From contig MJGA01000019.1 in assembly GCA_001910725.1 (NCBI GenBank), positions 434,001 through 498,000 on the forward strand: a stretch of DNA of 64,000 nt, in the 5' to 3' direction. Positions 33,387-45,502 of the stretch are shown here, piece after piece. Positions within the stretch are counted from its first letter, which is position 1; each line of letters opens with the position of its first letter. The translations under genes were made by a program, and so were the position numbers. The stretch comes from Phanerodontia chrysosporium. Its lineage: Eukaryota; Basidiomycota; Agaricomycetes; Polyporales; Phanerochaetaceae. The notes beneath the pieces were generated by a model that saw only the letters and a program-made list of their open reading frames with translations, searched no databases and was not told where the DNA came from.

Positions 33387-34707
33387 GGTCGTAGGGTACC
33401 ACTGCGTCGAAAACTGTGCTTATGCTCTGGGAACAAGGCGAGAATATATGCATCTGAGCCCGGGGCTCATCGCCAAAGCAAAGTAGCTTCGCCCAAGAAG
33501 CCCGGAACATGCCTGCAGGCTGCGCGGCGCTGCGCCCATACTCACCGCGGCATCACTGCCTCACCGGGCCACAGCACATAGCAGCACGAGGTCGTCCTCA
33601 TGGCGAGGTCATTGTGAACACCGGGTAGGCTTGAATGGGCTCTGCCTCCTGTGTGGGATTTTCATAAACCGCCTCATTAGCCACAATCTTGCGACGAAGG
33701 TAACGCTCACGATGAACACCATTCTCGATCTGTACCGGGCCAGCGCAGGCCCAAGCAACATGTGACCAGAGCCTCATTGCGGGGCGCTATGCGCTAGCGA
33801 GAGCATCAATTGAACAGCAGTCGGCTGAGGCGATCGCAGGTCCACCCAACGGCAGAAGTGCAGCGCGCACGTGCAGTGTGCGGCGCGCCCCAAAACCAGC
33901 CAGATCCTCGACTCGCACTCCCGCAGGACAATAGCACCGCACAAAAACCAGCCCGAGCGGTTGGCTCGAGCTGTCTGCAGGACGCTCTGTGGCGAAGGCG
34001 GTGCGCGCCACAGCACCGACTCGGATCCATCTAAATGGAGACAGCGCGTCCGTGGGGAACGGCGCAGCCCAGCTGCGATTGTGCCCACATCGTGCGCGGC
34101 CACAGGACAGCGCGCTGCGGCCCTGGCAGTGCACGTCCGCTGCCGGCGGGAAGGGGGCGCGTGCATCACTAGCGTGGACTCCGGCGGCATCGGGGCGCAG
34201 GAGTCCACGCTAGTGCGCTGCGGGGGCACGTTGTATGCCGGCGCAGGGGGCGTGGCCGGCGCAGGCGAACTGCAGGCGACCGCCTACCGTGGCTAGGCAC
34301 GCACTCCGAGATCGGCGCTGCACACCGAGGGCTTCGCGGGACCAGCTGACAGCCGTGTTTGCTCTGTTATGCTCACTATCTATGAGACAGGACAGGGTCT
34401 AAGACATGGGACGAAGAGACGCCGTGAGACGGCGGCCTGCGACGGGCTGGTGTCCATAACTGCGCGGGCTGCCCGTGCGCCCCGCGGAGCGAGCTACCGT
34501 CGGCTGCAGGGGTCGTGGGCTTCTAGCCTGGCCGCGGGGGCATGAGGATCAGCGTGGCGCGCCAGCTTCTCGAGGGCGCAGGCGGGGTTGATGGTCCTGG
34601 TGATGGTTTAGCGAGGTCACGGATGCCGCTGGCAACAGGGAACGCGAGCTGGGGTGGTTTGGACCAAGAGAACGAGCGCCACGGATCGTCCACGGGGGAG
34701 CGTTCAA
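33387..34707. other. GC-rich interval without a recognised gene
   Basis: Long overlapping frames occur on both strands because of high GC, but none shows a domain or plausible splicing. The one firm feature is a long inverted repeat at 34167-34215, listed separately. Confidence 0.3.
34167..34215. repeat. 16 bp perfect inverted repeat (hairpin-forming)
   Basis: The arms CACTAGCGTGGACTCC (34167-34182) and its exact complement (34200-34215) enclose a 17 bp GC-rich loop. It lies in non-coding DNA and could fold in DNA or RNA, or be a small palindromic insertion. Confidence 0.6.
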
Positions 34708-36008
34708 CTACGACGTGATCTCTTCGAGCTCGGCCAGGTCGGCCTCGGAGAGGGGCCGGTTGAGATAGTGAGGCCCGTTGACCGCGGCGCGTGCCTTGCG
34801 GAGCCCGTCGAGGTCCCAGATGGGTGTGCCCTCGAGCTTCGGCAGGGGACGACGGTCTGCCTGCTTGCGCAGGAAAGCGTACACATGCTTGTAGTTCCCG
34901 ACGGCGGCCCAGCGCAGCGGCCGGCAAACGACGATGGGCCACATGAGAATGTTTTTGTCCTTCGTCGCGAGCTCGTAGATGTCATTCGCGTTCGTAGGGT
35001 GAACATTGTATTTCGCAGCACCCGGCTTGATGAATGCTGCGGTGAAGCTCGGCGCCGTGTCCATCAGCATCTCAAAGAGCTCACGAAACGTGCGCGCTGT
35101 CGGCACCTCTGTGTACACAGTCAGTGTGTACGCCAGTGGTGGGGGCGGAGGCGGCGGCTTGATGTGGGTCGGACCGCCGCGTGTCCTTCGTTTCACCGGC
35201 TTTGGCTCTAGCGCTCTTTTGCTCTTGGGTGGGAAGGAATACGTACGGGCGTTCTCGAGCAGTTCGAGGACCCTGCATGACACTGGCTCGTCGGGATTAT
35301 GGCTGGGGAGTTGGGGTAGGAGTCGCTGCCGGTGAGCCACGGTAACTGCGGTCGCATGTATAGCAAGACTCACTAGATCTCTATCTTACTCTTCTTCGCG
35401 CCCCACCCCATTGGCGGAGCACTCCACTGCTGCAGCTGCTCCTCCGTCCACATGGCCTGCTCAGGCTCCTCTTCCGTCACCTGCTGCGAGCGTGGACTTT
35501 CGCCCGCATCGATCCACTGAGAAGAAGTGGATGCTCGAGTTATGGTTGGGTCTACAGGAGAACGCTGGGTCTTGCGGTACGCGTCAGTAGACTCAACAGA
35601 TGCCGTGCGCAAGGCCCGTGCTGGTCCTCTTCGCTCGGAGCGGTCTGGTTCTCCAGAGTTCTGCCGGATGCCAAAACTCGACCTGCTATCTCCTACGAGG
35701 TGTGGTGCTGGCGTGTTCGGATGTTCGCGTTCGGGAGGCTGAGCTTGTGCGTTTTCTTCCCTAATCCCGAAGCCGGGCTTGCGCTTGCCAGGGACCCGAG
35801 ACTGCATGGCGGGACGCCTGCGGTCTTCCGACTGAGACGCGTCGTCTGTGTCTCCGAGTCCGAAACGTTTGGGCGACTGTATTCGCGGTTGGAGGGTTGG
35901 CCTGGACGCATGCTGCGACATACTCCTGCCTAGTGTTGAATCAGGCAACCATAGTCGAGAGCCGTGCGTTCCGCAAGTTCGCCGAGCGAGAAAGCGAAGA
36001 GATGACAT
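34708..36008 (-). CDS. Unknown protein with a possible mitochondrial presequence
   Basis: Two long minus-strand frames join through one intron (donor near 35387, acceptor near 35347) that keeps the frame. The protein is about 420 residues. The N-terminus MSSLRFLARRTCGTHGSRLW is basic, lacks acidic residues and resembles a mitochondrial targeting peptide. The middle is charged and disordered, ending EEQLQQWSAPPMGWGAKK. The C-terminal 190 residues look folded: a proline run, then LAYTLTVYTEVPTARTFREL, AAFIKPGAAKYNVHP, and LPKLEGTPIWDLDGLRKARA. I do not recognise the family. Targeting to mitochondria is inference from the N-terminus alone. Confidence 0.6.
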
Positions 36009-36299
36009 CTAGAGGGACGTCAAGCAAGGCTGGCTGAACACGACATCGTGCACTCACGAGTAACCCGAGCCTCCTAGCCGTCGTAGAAGAGCAAGTCGCG
36101 GAAGTAAGTGGACGGTGAAGAGAAGTCAAGGTTTGACTTTGTGACCCGGTAAGTAAGTTGATGTAAGAGACTATCACACAAAAACGAAAGCGGCGTCTCC
36201 GCCACGTGGGATTCCATTTTTGGCCACGGCGGGTCGCATGCCCCGTCCTGTTCAAGTTTCTCATTCGCGTTCCAGCTCACGACTTCCGACATCCACTGC

Positions 36300-39200
36300 G
36301 AGTGCTAGTGAGACACGTCACCTCTCCCAACGTACTTGCCAGAGCGTCGACACCCTCGGGAGCGACCGGCACCGCACATGGCGTTAGTTAGCCAAAGTGC
36401 GCTGCGATCTACTTCTTGCCCCGCCTTCCGGGTTGGCGATCCCGCTCTGCCGACGCCACAAAGGTACCAGCAGCAGCTCTTACTGATACCGTGGTGGGGC
36501 CTGACGTTTATTGCGCCCCTCTGTTTTCATCGCCAAGCCCACAAATTGGAAGGAGGTATTGCCCAGAAGAAGCTTCAAAGAATCAACGCAATTAGGCCCA
36601 GGGCTGTACCGCTGTAAGCTCGGTGTCTTGTCACGGCGGAACGACACATGTCCCACGGCCTTGTTCTCCACATCGCAGCGACGCGCCGTCGAGCGAGCGT
36701 CTACGGGATGTTGGGCAGTTGCGACCTCGCCATCGCGGAGACTCTAGGCGATCCGCGCGCCTTTCCCCGCGCGCACGGTCTGGCATGTTCAATTGCAGAA
36801 GCTGATTGCCCAGGGGAACGGGTGGGCGTCCGGTGGTGCTCGCTGATCTCGCTTCACGGCGTGCTCGACGCCCGTCGGTTGCTTCCCGCCGTCGCGCGCG
36901 AGTTCCGATGACCATCGGGCATCCCGTCGTCGGCGTCGTCGGCGCGTTGCATCCACCACTCTCGTCATCTCCCGCAGGCTGTCTGGCGTCCATCGCAAAA
37001 GGCACACGCCTGGCACAGCACGGCATCCAGGTGAACGTGCCAGGGAACATGGGAGCCTCCGTACGTCTCTTTCAGATAGACGTCCTGTCATCATGCGATT
37101 TATTGCCTGGGTGTTGCAGAGGTGCATGGCTTCTGTTAGCAGGTCAACGGTCGTGGAAAGACCGCTGCATCTGCGCGTATGCCGAGCTTTCGTATCTGCA
37201 TTTGAACTGCCGATATCCACGTTGGACTAGACGCGGTCGACGAGATGGTAAGTCCAGTTCAATCGACCATTAGATCGCGCTCGTTTGTTCATCCACACTG
37301 TCGTTCCAGAATCATGCCGTAAATTACCATAATGAAGGCAACTTGTGCCTTCAAGTGCCTTTCCTTACTATCATTACAGATGGAGTACGGCTCTGCTGAC
37401 TGAATGATTAGCCTTTTTAGATGTAAGGAAGAGCACATCCTTTCCGCTGGTGTCAACGGAGACCCGTCTTGATGCGTTATCACACGACGACGACGTAATA
37501 TGCATCAAGAGTCCCAGACAGTTTGTCTCGCAAGTATATTGACTAGCAATCTACCAGGCCATTTTACAGCATTCATATTCATTCCATCTCCGCAAGCGTG
37601 ATCTCATCGTCTCTATCGTTTCAACGGCAGATAGTGTCCCAACCACGGGCGCGTCGCACGGACACTATCCGTCATGTCGCCACTGCGGCTGCTGCACGGT
37701 GATCGCGCACCGTCCGTCGGTGTGGCTTTCGTTCTTACCGAATCTGCTGATGGTGCTTGATAGTGCCGCACCCGTCGGTTATCACGCCACCAGACTACGC
37801 GCCGTGCACAGCCCTCGAGGCGATCCGTAGCCTCATGGCCCGCAGATGGTGGCGTGCTGCCTGCAGGCGCCGCTGTGATGGGCGCGGGGGCGCCATTTCG
37901 CGAGGGCACCTTGAACGGTAGAGCCGACTGCCGCATAGCGGGCGGGGGCTATAGTGGCAAGTACGCACTCTATCTCGCATTAACATTTTTACTAGCAAAC
38001 TGCAGGAACGATCAACAGACGATGGCAGATATTCCCGCAGCCCGCAACATGGAAGGGCAGAAGGGCCACCCAAGCAGGGCATATTATTGCAAGGTACGTG
38101 GATCGCTACAACGGCGCACTCTATCTCGTCGTTGCCCACTGCAGTCCAGGCCCGCTCTCACCACCTTCGTTTTCCCTCTTGCGCTGCTTCTAGCCAGGCG
38201 CAAGGTCCGAACGAGGGTGCCCGCGCGCACCGCCGACGCCTCGGCCTTGCATCGCAGCAACCGCACAAGTCCGCCGTGGGCAGCGCGCAAAGATGGTGCG
38301 AGGTCTCGGGGCATCTTCGGCGCAAAGCGACTATCATTCTCGCGCCATTCGCCACACGCACGCGCGCGCGCTGGGGGGAGGTGCCTATCGCGGGCGCCAA
38401 GGCCCCGCGGCGTCCGCCCGCGTTTGCGCATTTTCGGCCGTGCGCCCCGCCCGCGCCAAAAATGCCCGCGCCGGGCCCAACCTTGCGGCGGCGCACGTGA
38501 CGCAGTGCGCCGCCTTACGTGCCGTGCTTGCTCATCGAGCGGCCGCCGGCCACGATGGTGGCTGCCGCGGGTGCGGACGGCGGCGGGGGGCGTGATCGCT
38601 GCGCGATCGCCTCGGGGAGCGTGCGGGCGAGCGATCAGAGGCATCAGCCAAATCTTTCGAGGGGCGCGCGGCAGCAGTCGCGGGCTGGGCCTCTCCCTCC
38701 GCGGGCGGGCGAGAGCTGAGTGATGGCGGGGGCTGCGCGCGCACGTGGCCGGTGGCGCCTGCCGTCCCCCCTGAACGCCCTCCTCCCCCCGCGTGCCTTC
38801 GTCGATGCCGCCGGGACGCGCTGTGCCGAGCGCGGCACGCGCATGACGAGGGCCGATCGAGGACGATATGCGCGATCATGAGGCGCGCGCCGCGGATGGC
38901 AGTGATGGCGGGCGCCACCCTGCGTTACCCGTGAAGCCCGGGCGTGCGCGGCGCCCAGCACGCGCGAGCGTTGTGCCTCCCCCAACCGACGGCAGGACCG
39001 AAGCACGGTGCCTTCGCCTGCCTGCCCCTTGTACCGTAGCGGTGGGCTGAGGCTTGGGCTCGCGGTGCACGCCGTACGTTGATCCTGAACGCAAAGACGG
39101 CCGCGTTCTCGACAGGGGCCAGGACACCGCGCGACCCCGACCTCGGTCGGCGTCCAAGGCCCACCTGCGGGTCTTTCTGCCTGCCTGAAGGGGTGCTTTT

Positions 39201-41600
39201 GCTCAGCCTGGCCCTGGCCCCTCCCTGCGGGCTGACGTCGACGCGCGCCAGCGCTCGGTGGAATCGCGTCCCAAAGCGGTTCTAGGCGGAGGCGCAGAGG
39301 CGTGCCCCAAAGCGCGGCCCCTGATCGGGACACAGTCATCGACTCCGCCTCGGGTGGACCTGCCCAATGCGTTAAGTCCTCGGGCTCCCGCGCGCGTCGC
39401 CCGCCGCGCTCGCCCCTCGCAGGCGAGAGCCGTGCATGCGCGGTCCGCGCCGACCCGCGCCCGCAGTGCGCCCCACACGCCTTGCGCCCGCCCATCGCGG
39501 ACTCCGCCGCCGGCAGCCGCTGCGGGGCTGCTCGCGGGCGTGGCGCGCAGGGCGAGCGGTGTCGGTGGCGGAGGCGATCGACAGGACGTCGACGCAGCCC
39601 TGCGGGACGCGCGTGGCGCAGCGTGGGCACGGCAGCGGGTGCCGCGGCAGCGCGCGTGGCCCGCCCCAATGCCGACGCAGCGAAGGGGGCCAGTGCGCTG
39701 GGCCGTGCCCCCCCTGAGCGACCTGGCTGGACGGAAATCTGGGTGAGCGTGAGCCTATCTGGGGTTTCAGCGCGCTGTGCAGCGGACACACGACGCTGGG
39801 CCACCCCCGAATCGAGCCTGAGACAGCAGGTGGCATGCGCCTGGTTGCGAGGGCGGGGCTCCGTGCGTTATCTCGTGCGTGGATTTGCTGGTGCAAGCGT
39901 ATTGCGGGTATGCTCCTCGTAGATTTCGCGGATTGCAAATCGTTGGGGCGTTGGCTGTTCTACTGCTCTCTAAGAAAGAACCAGCTAGAGCCTGAAGACA
40001 TAGGAGTTGGAGAAGTGCTACAACCTAGGATCGGGGTGAAGGACGTACATACCTAGAAGCAGCTACACTCTGCATATCGCGCTAATTTTTGGGCCAGCTT
40101 GGAATAGACAATTCGAATTGGCGTGATCACCTGTTCCTATCGGTCAGCCTCGATTGCTTGCTGGCACTTTTTTTCGCGCGCGCGACTGGCGTCGCTTTGC
40201 ACCGCGCGGAGGACACCCACAACTCCGGCGACCAACCGGCGAATTGAGAGCACGTGGAGCGGCAAGATGAGATCGAGATGGCGATTGGCCTGAAGCCGCC
40301 AGACGCCCGCGTGTTGGGGAGACTCCCTGATTAGGCAGTGCTTGTTGTACACGGGCTGTCCACCTGGACGAGGCGGTGCAGGCCCTCCATCAGCTGGGCG
40401 GGGCGGGGGCTGTGCGCCCTCGCCGCCGTCGCGCGCAGCGTCCGGGCGAGCGCGGGTGGGGGCGGCGACGAGCGCAGGCGCACCGCCATCTCCGCCGCTC
40501 GCGAGGGCCTCGGGCGTGCGGGGTGCGCAAACCCAGGGAAGGGAGCGAGATAATTGCAATATTTTTCGCTCATTTGTCATGCGGCAGACGCATGGGCGGA
40601 GAGAGGCCCTGGGGCGATCGGGCGGGCGGCGCTCAGCGGAGGCGACGGAGCCAATTTCGAGGCTCGCAGGCCGCCACGGCTGACCGATCTTCCGGCCGCT
40701 TTCCGCGGCGGAGAGTCGCGCGCACGCGGGCGGCGAGAGCGCGACAGACGACGCGGGGCCTCCGCTCGCCGCTGGAGGCATCACGCACGAACAGAATGCT
40801 GTGGGATCCGCGCCGCTCAGGGTGGAGGGCGCGCGCCGAGGGCGGTAGAGAGGATCATCTGCGTGCAGGCTGTACAAGACGCAGCCATCTAGGCCCGAAG
40901 AGGAACACACTGTGCTGATTGACAAAGCACGATCAGGCTGGGTATGTGTTATTGGCCGCTGCCCGGCCCCTGGCCGTGTGCGCGATGCGAGGAAGCAAAC
41001 CGGCCGTCGTCGTTGGTGACAAGCTGAGATGACCCTCGACAACGGGCCGCGGGCGAGGGCGGGTACCAGTGGGGAGGAGATGGTGGGCTGCGCAGGGTCC
41101 CGTGGACGCCTGCAAGTCGCCTAGATCTCCATCAGCCGGTGGCAAGCTGGGTTCGGAGCGCTTTGCGTCGAGGCTCGCGAGGTCCAGGGATTTCCTGGCC
41201 CTGGCCGAAAGCTTTATTTCCGGGCGTCGAACTGTTGCTTTTCCCTCTCGACGCAACCCCCCTTTTCGTCCCAGTCTCTGTCCTCCTCGGCAACGGTGTT
41301 TGTTTCACCATCCGTCACTCTCGCCACACTCCTGGGCCGTTCGGTGCGGAAGCTCCGCCGGAGCCCCCCTATTCATACTAGTACATAGATAATCGTCCTC
41401 TCCTCGCGCACTTTTGGTTCTTCCTCCTCTGATTCCGCTGCGAGCCTTGCTCAGTGTGCATCGCTCTCCATCCATCACTGCCCTGGCTCTTTTATTCTGC
41501 AGCCAGGCCCGCCTCTGCCTTAACGTGCGTACCCTCTCCTCCTCGTCCTCCTCGTCCCTTTGTGCACCGCCGCTCACGACCCGTCACGACCCCCTCGACA
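36300..41600. other. Very GC-rich gene-poor stretch upstream of STE12
   Basis: Over 5 kb shows no recognisable gene. From about 38100 to 40900 the GC content is extreme and open frames run on both strands at once, including one of 386 codons on the minus strand (38644-39804). Their products are low-complexity Arg/Ala/Pro strings without motifs, so I do not call them. The part next to 41600 should include the STE12 promoter and 5' untranslated region, with CT-rich tracts near 41530-41560. Confidence 0.4.
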
Positions 41601-41687
41601 GTTATTGTCTTCAGACACGAGCCCGCTCTTCACGTTACTACGCCCGTCTTAATGACTACACTACTTGCTTCCCGTCCCCATTTCCCG

Positions 41688-44600
41688 ATGGACCCATCTC
41701 CGTTCAACGCACACGCGCTGCCGCCGACCGCGGGCTCCTCATCGCACTCATCGCCGCGCACGTTCGCCGCAGAAGCCTCGTCGGCGGCCGCCCCAGACTC
41801 GCGACCCTCGCTCTACGGATCGCCCTTCATGCCCCGCGAAAACAGCGCCCGTCCCAGGACGCAATCTCCGCTCCAGATATCGACGACCGCGGCCTCTGCG
41901 CACGAGCAGGAGCCCGAGGAGGAGACGGCGCACCCGTCGCGGATGCGCTCGCAGCTGCAGCACGGCAAGGCTGGCGACGACGCCGCCAAGGGCGCCGAGG
42001 CAGCAGCAGCAGCAGCAGCACGGCACGACGGACGCCCTCGCCGCCGCGCGCTCTGCCCACCGCGCGCCCGTCCTCGAGCTCGCTCACCGCCAGCCACGGC
42101 TTCGGCAACCTCGACGAGGGCCTCAGCCGGCCCCTCACGCACAAGGAGCGCGAGCTCCTCGCCCACCTCGACCGCCTCAAGTTCTTCCTCGCCACTGCGC
42201 CCTCGCGCTGGACAGACGCCGCCGACGTCAACCCGACCGACCCGTCCGCACTGCCCGTCGGACACCCGAACTCGGCGCACCCCGCCCTCAACCGCTTCCT
42301 GCTGCCCAACTCGGAGTACGTCTCGTGCGTGCTCTGGGGTGGGCTCTACCACATCACCGGCACCGACATCGTGCGCGCTCTCGTCTTCCGCTTCGAGGCC
42401 TTTGGCCGTCCGGTCAAGAACATGAAGAAGTTTGAGGAGGGTGTGTTCTCCGATCTTCGGAACCTCAAGCCTGGTGTCGACGCATGTCTGGAGGAGCCCA
42501 AGGTACGTTCAGCCCCCATCATCACATGACAAGATCTGCTCAATGCTGATTGATGACCTCCAGTCACCTTTCCTAGACCTGCTGTTCAAGTATCAATGCA
42601 TTCGCACACAGAAGAAACAAAAGGTGTTCTACTGGTGAGTACATGAAATCACGGTCCCTCACGACCACAATGTCCGATGCTAACGGGTCGCTGCGTGATG
42701 CAGGTTCTCCGTCCCACATGATCGCCTCTTCCTCGACGCCCTCGAGCGCGACCTCAAGCGCGAGAAGATGGGGCTCGAGCCCACCACGGTCATCACCGGC
42801 GAGCCAGCGCTGTCCTTCACATACGACCCGAAGCGCTCCCTGTACGAGCAGTTCAGCAAGGCGTCCGGCGCTGCCGAGGGGGAGGGCGAGCTCGAGGCCG
42901 CGGTGCGTCGTGTGGACGAGTCGAAGAGCGGAGATGAAGAGGACAAGGGCAACGGAGCATCTTCAAGCTCGGAAAAACAGCAGTCCGACGCCGACATGTC
43001 CTCTTCCGAGGCGGACGAGCAGGTCGACGAGAAGAAGCCCGCGAAGGCCAAGTCCGCTCTGCACGGGCCCAACTCTCCGTTCTTCTCCATGTTCTCGCTC
43101 TTTGAGGGCTCGCCGACGTACAAGCAGCGGCGGAAGAAGGTCCCGAAGCACCGCTCCCCCAGTCTCCTTGGCGTCTCGCCGTACATGACCGACCCCGCGG
43201 ACGACTACTTCGGCATCACCCCGGGGATGGGGAACATGCGCGCACTGGAGCCCCAGATGGACCGATACGGGCGCGACACGACCCGCCTGAGCGCAGCAGA
43301 GATGTTCTTGGCGCAGGCGCGCGGCGACTTTGGTCCCCAGAGCAACCCGGACCTGATCGCCTCGCAGAAGGAGCGGCAGCGGCGTGCGATGCTTGCGCGC
43401 GCGGGCCAGCTGGCAGACAAGGGCTACTTCGGCGCTGGCCTCCCTGGCGCGGACGCCGGCATGCATCAGCAGGGTCTGCGCGCGTCACCGGAGAGCATGT
43501 TCCCCGGGCACTCGCCCGCAATGATGGCCTCCGGGTCTCTCCCCATGGATCAAGACATGGGCCGGCCGCACATGGAGCAGCGCCACACCTTCCCGCTGTC
43601 GACGTTCCCCGTCCAGGACCGCCCGCGCACGCACACGCAGCCGTTCGGCAGCGACGTCTCGACGCCATGGCAGCAGCCGTCCGAGCCGATCCCCATCCAG
43701 CGCACCAAGGCGTTCGTGTGCCCGCTCTTCTCGTGCGGACGCATGTTCAAGCGCATGGAGCACCTCAAGCGGCACCTCCGCACGCACACGCTCGAGCGCC
43801 CCTACCAGTGCCAGCGCTGCAAGAAGCGCTTCTCCCGCTCGGACAACCTCAACCAGCACCTCCGCACGCACACCCGCGCGGACGGCGCCGAGGGCGACGG
43901 CGAGGCCGACGTCGAGAGCGAGGATGTCGACGAGATCGACGGCGACGAGGCGAGCATCGAGAACTACATCAACGCACTCGGCCACATGCCCGACGTCCAA
44001 ATGTGCGAGGTGGAGATACAGGGCCAGGTGCAGGAGGTGCAGGGTGACGAGGACGGCCTGGTCGTCCCTGCGCCGAGCCTCACGCACTCGAGCTCGTCGA
44101 GCGCCAGCGTGGACGAGGCGCAGGAGCTGTACTACGGCGATGCAAGCTCAGGGGTACTCGTTGACGCCTCCTCGGAGCCAAGTGCCTTCGTGACGAACTC
44201 GCCGGGTGGTGGCCAGTGGGCGACAATCCGGTCTTCGCACCCCAGCCCCGCGTTCAGCACGGTCAGCATGCCTTCGCCCAGCCTGAGCTCGTCCTACGGC
44301 TCGTCGTACAGCGTCACGGACTACATCTCGATGTCGGCCCCGTCGCACAAGCAGACGTTCGACCACAGCAGCCTGTACCCGCCCGTTGCGGATCTGAACG
44401 GGCCAGGCCCGATCCGCCGCCACCGCAGCGCCACGCCGTCCGTCAGCCGGTACAGCGAGAACGGCCGGCGGCCGTACACGGCCTCCGAGGGCTCCCGGTC
44501 CTTCCACCCGTACGCGATGCCCGCGCACTCCGCCGACAACAGCCCGATGGCGTACACCGTCCCGCTCGCGTACGACGGCTCCCCGCAGATGGGCGCGCTC

Positions 44601-44947
44601 GCGCGCCCGCCGGCGCACCACTCGCGCTCGAGCTCCGCGGGCGGGCTGCAGGAGCAGCTCGACCAGATGCTCAGCCTCGAGCCGCTCGACGGCGCGGGCC
44701 TCCCCGGCAGCTACCACGAGCCCGCGCCGATGCCGCCCGTCCAGGGCGCGTACGGCGACCTCTACCGCACCGACTCGCCCATGCAGTTTGCCGGCACGCC
44801 CGCCGGCCCGTACGACGTCGACGTCGACGTGCAGACCCAGGGCGTGTTCCCCATGTCTCTCGACTCCCAGGTCGACGTCTCGCCCTTCCCCTCGCGCAGG
44901 GCGGGTTCTACAACGGCCTCGCGTCGCACGGCTCCGTCACGTTGTGA
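41688..44947 (+). CDS. STE12: STE12 transcription factor (STE domain plus two C2H2 fingers)
   Basis: STE12 is the nuclear target of the pheromone/filamentation MAP kinase pathway. The N-terminus from ATG 41688 ([13 protein letters not shown]) is Ser/Ala-rich. The STE DNA-binding domain spans exons 1-3: [60 protein letters not shown], then, past an intron, [20 protein letters not shown] and [19 protein letters not shown]. Two C2H2 fingers follow (43716-43790 and 43803-43876), an arrangement found in filamentous fungi but not yeast. The Ser/Pro-rich tail probably splices through a 56 bp intron at 44848-44903 to end [12 protein letters not shown] at 44947; unspliced, the frame would run to 44981. 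The N-terminal and STE-domain frames differ by one base around a CAG tract at 42001-42020. Confidence 0.9.
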
Positions 44948-45502
44948 AGAACTCTGCTCCGGTTTCCCGAAAATCTCCTAAGGTATAGGATTGTAATATA
45001 GAATATCCTCTTTCTTCTAATTTCCGCTGCTGTATCCATGGTTGTTTTGCGTCTTCTGTCACATCTCTATCGCTCGGTCACCTCTGGTTATCTTGGTGGA
45101 CGGGCTCCCACAGGCACTCTATTTTATTTTGGCTTTCGCATGTCTATGTGTCTATGCTGTATTTACTACGATTTCTTATCTCATGCCCACTGCGTTGCGG
45201 ATCACTCTGGTGCGATGTGTGCATAATCTTTAAGCTCATAGCTGTCTGTCCATGTGTGCTCATCCGACTCGGACTGCTGCTGTTCCTGGTGATAACGTTG
45301 TTCAGGGGGATTTGATGGTGTCTCAAGAGAAGGTGCGGGCGACCCAGGAAGTTTCCGATCCGGCGGGTGCGTCCCGCTGCCAAGGTCGGATATGTTTCGA
45401 TGCTTTAACAAGTCCCTGAACTACGAGCAGTGCAGGCATCGTTATCAATCAATTAGAACGTCGTATCTCAATGCTATTACAGCCTCAAGCCGCCCAAGAA
45501 CC

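Noticed and set aside
38644..39804. 386-codon minus-strand open frame in the GC-rich block
   Set aside because: The product is an Arg/Ala/Pro string without motifs and equally long frames run on the other strand; high GC explains it.
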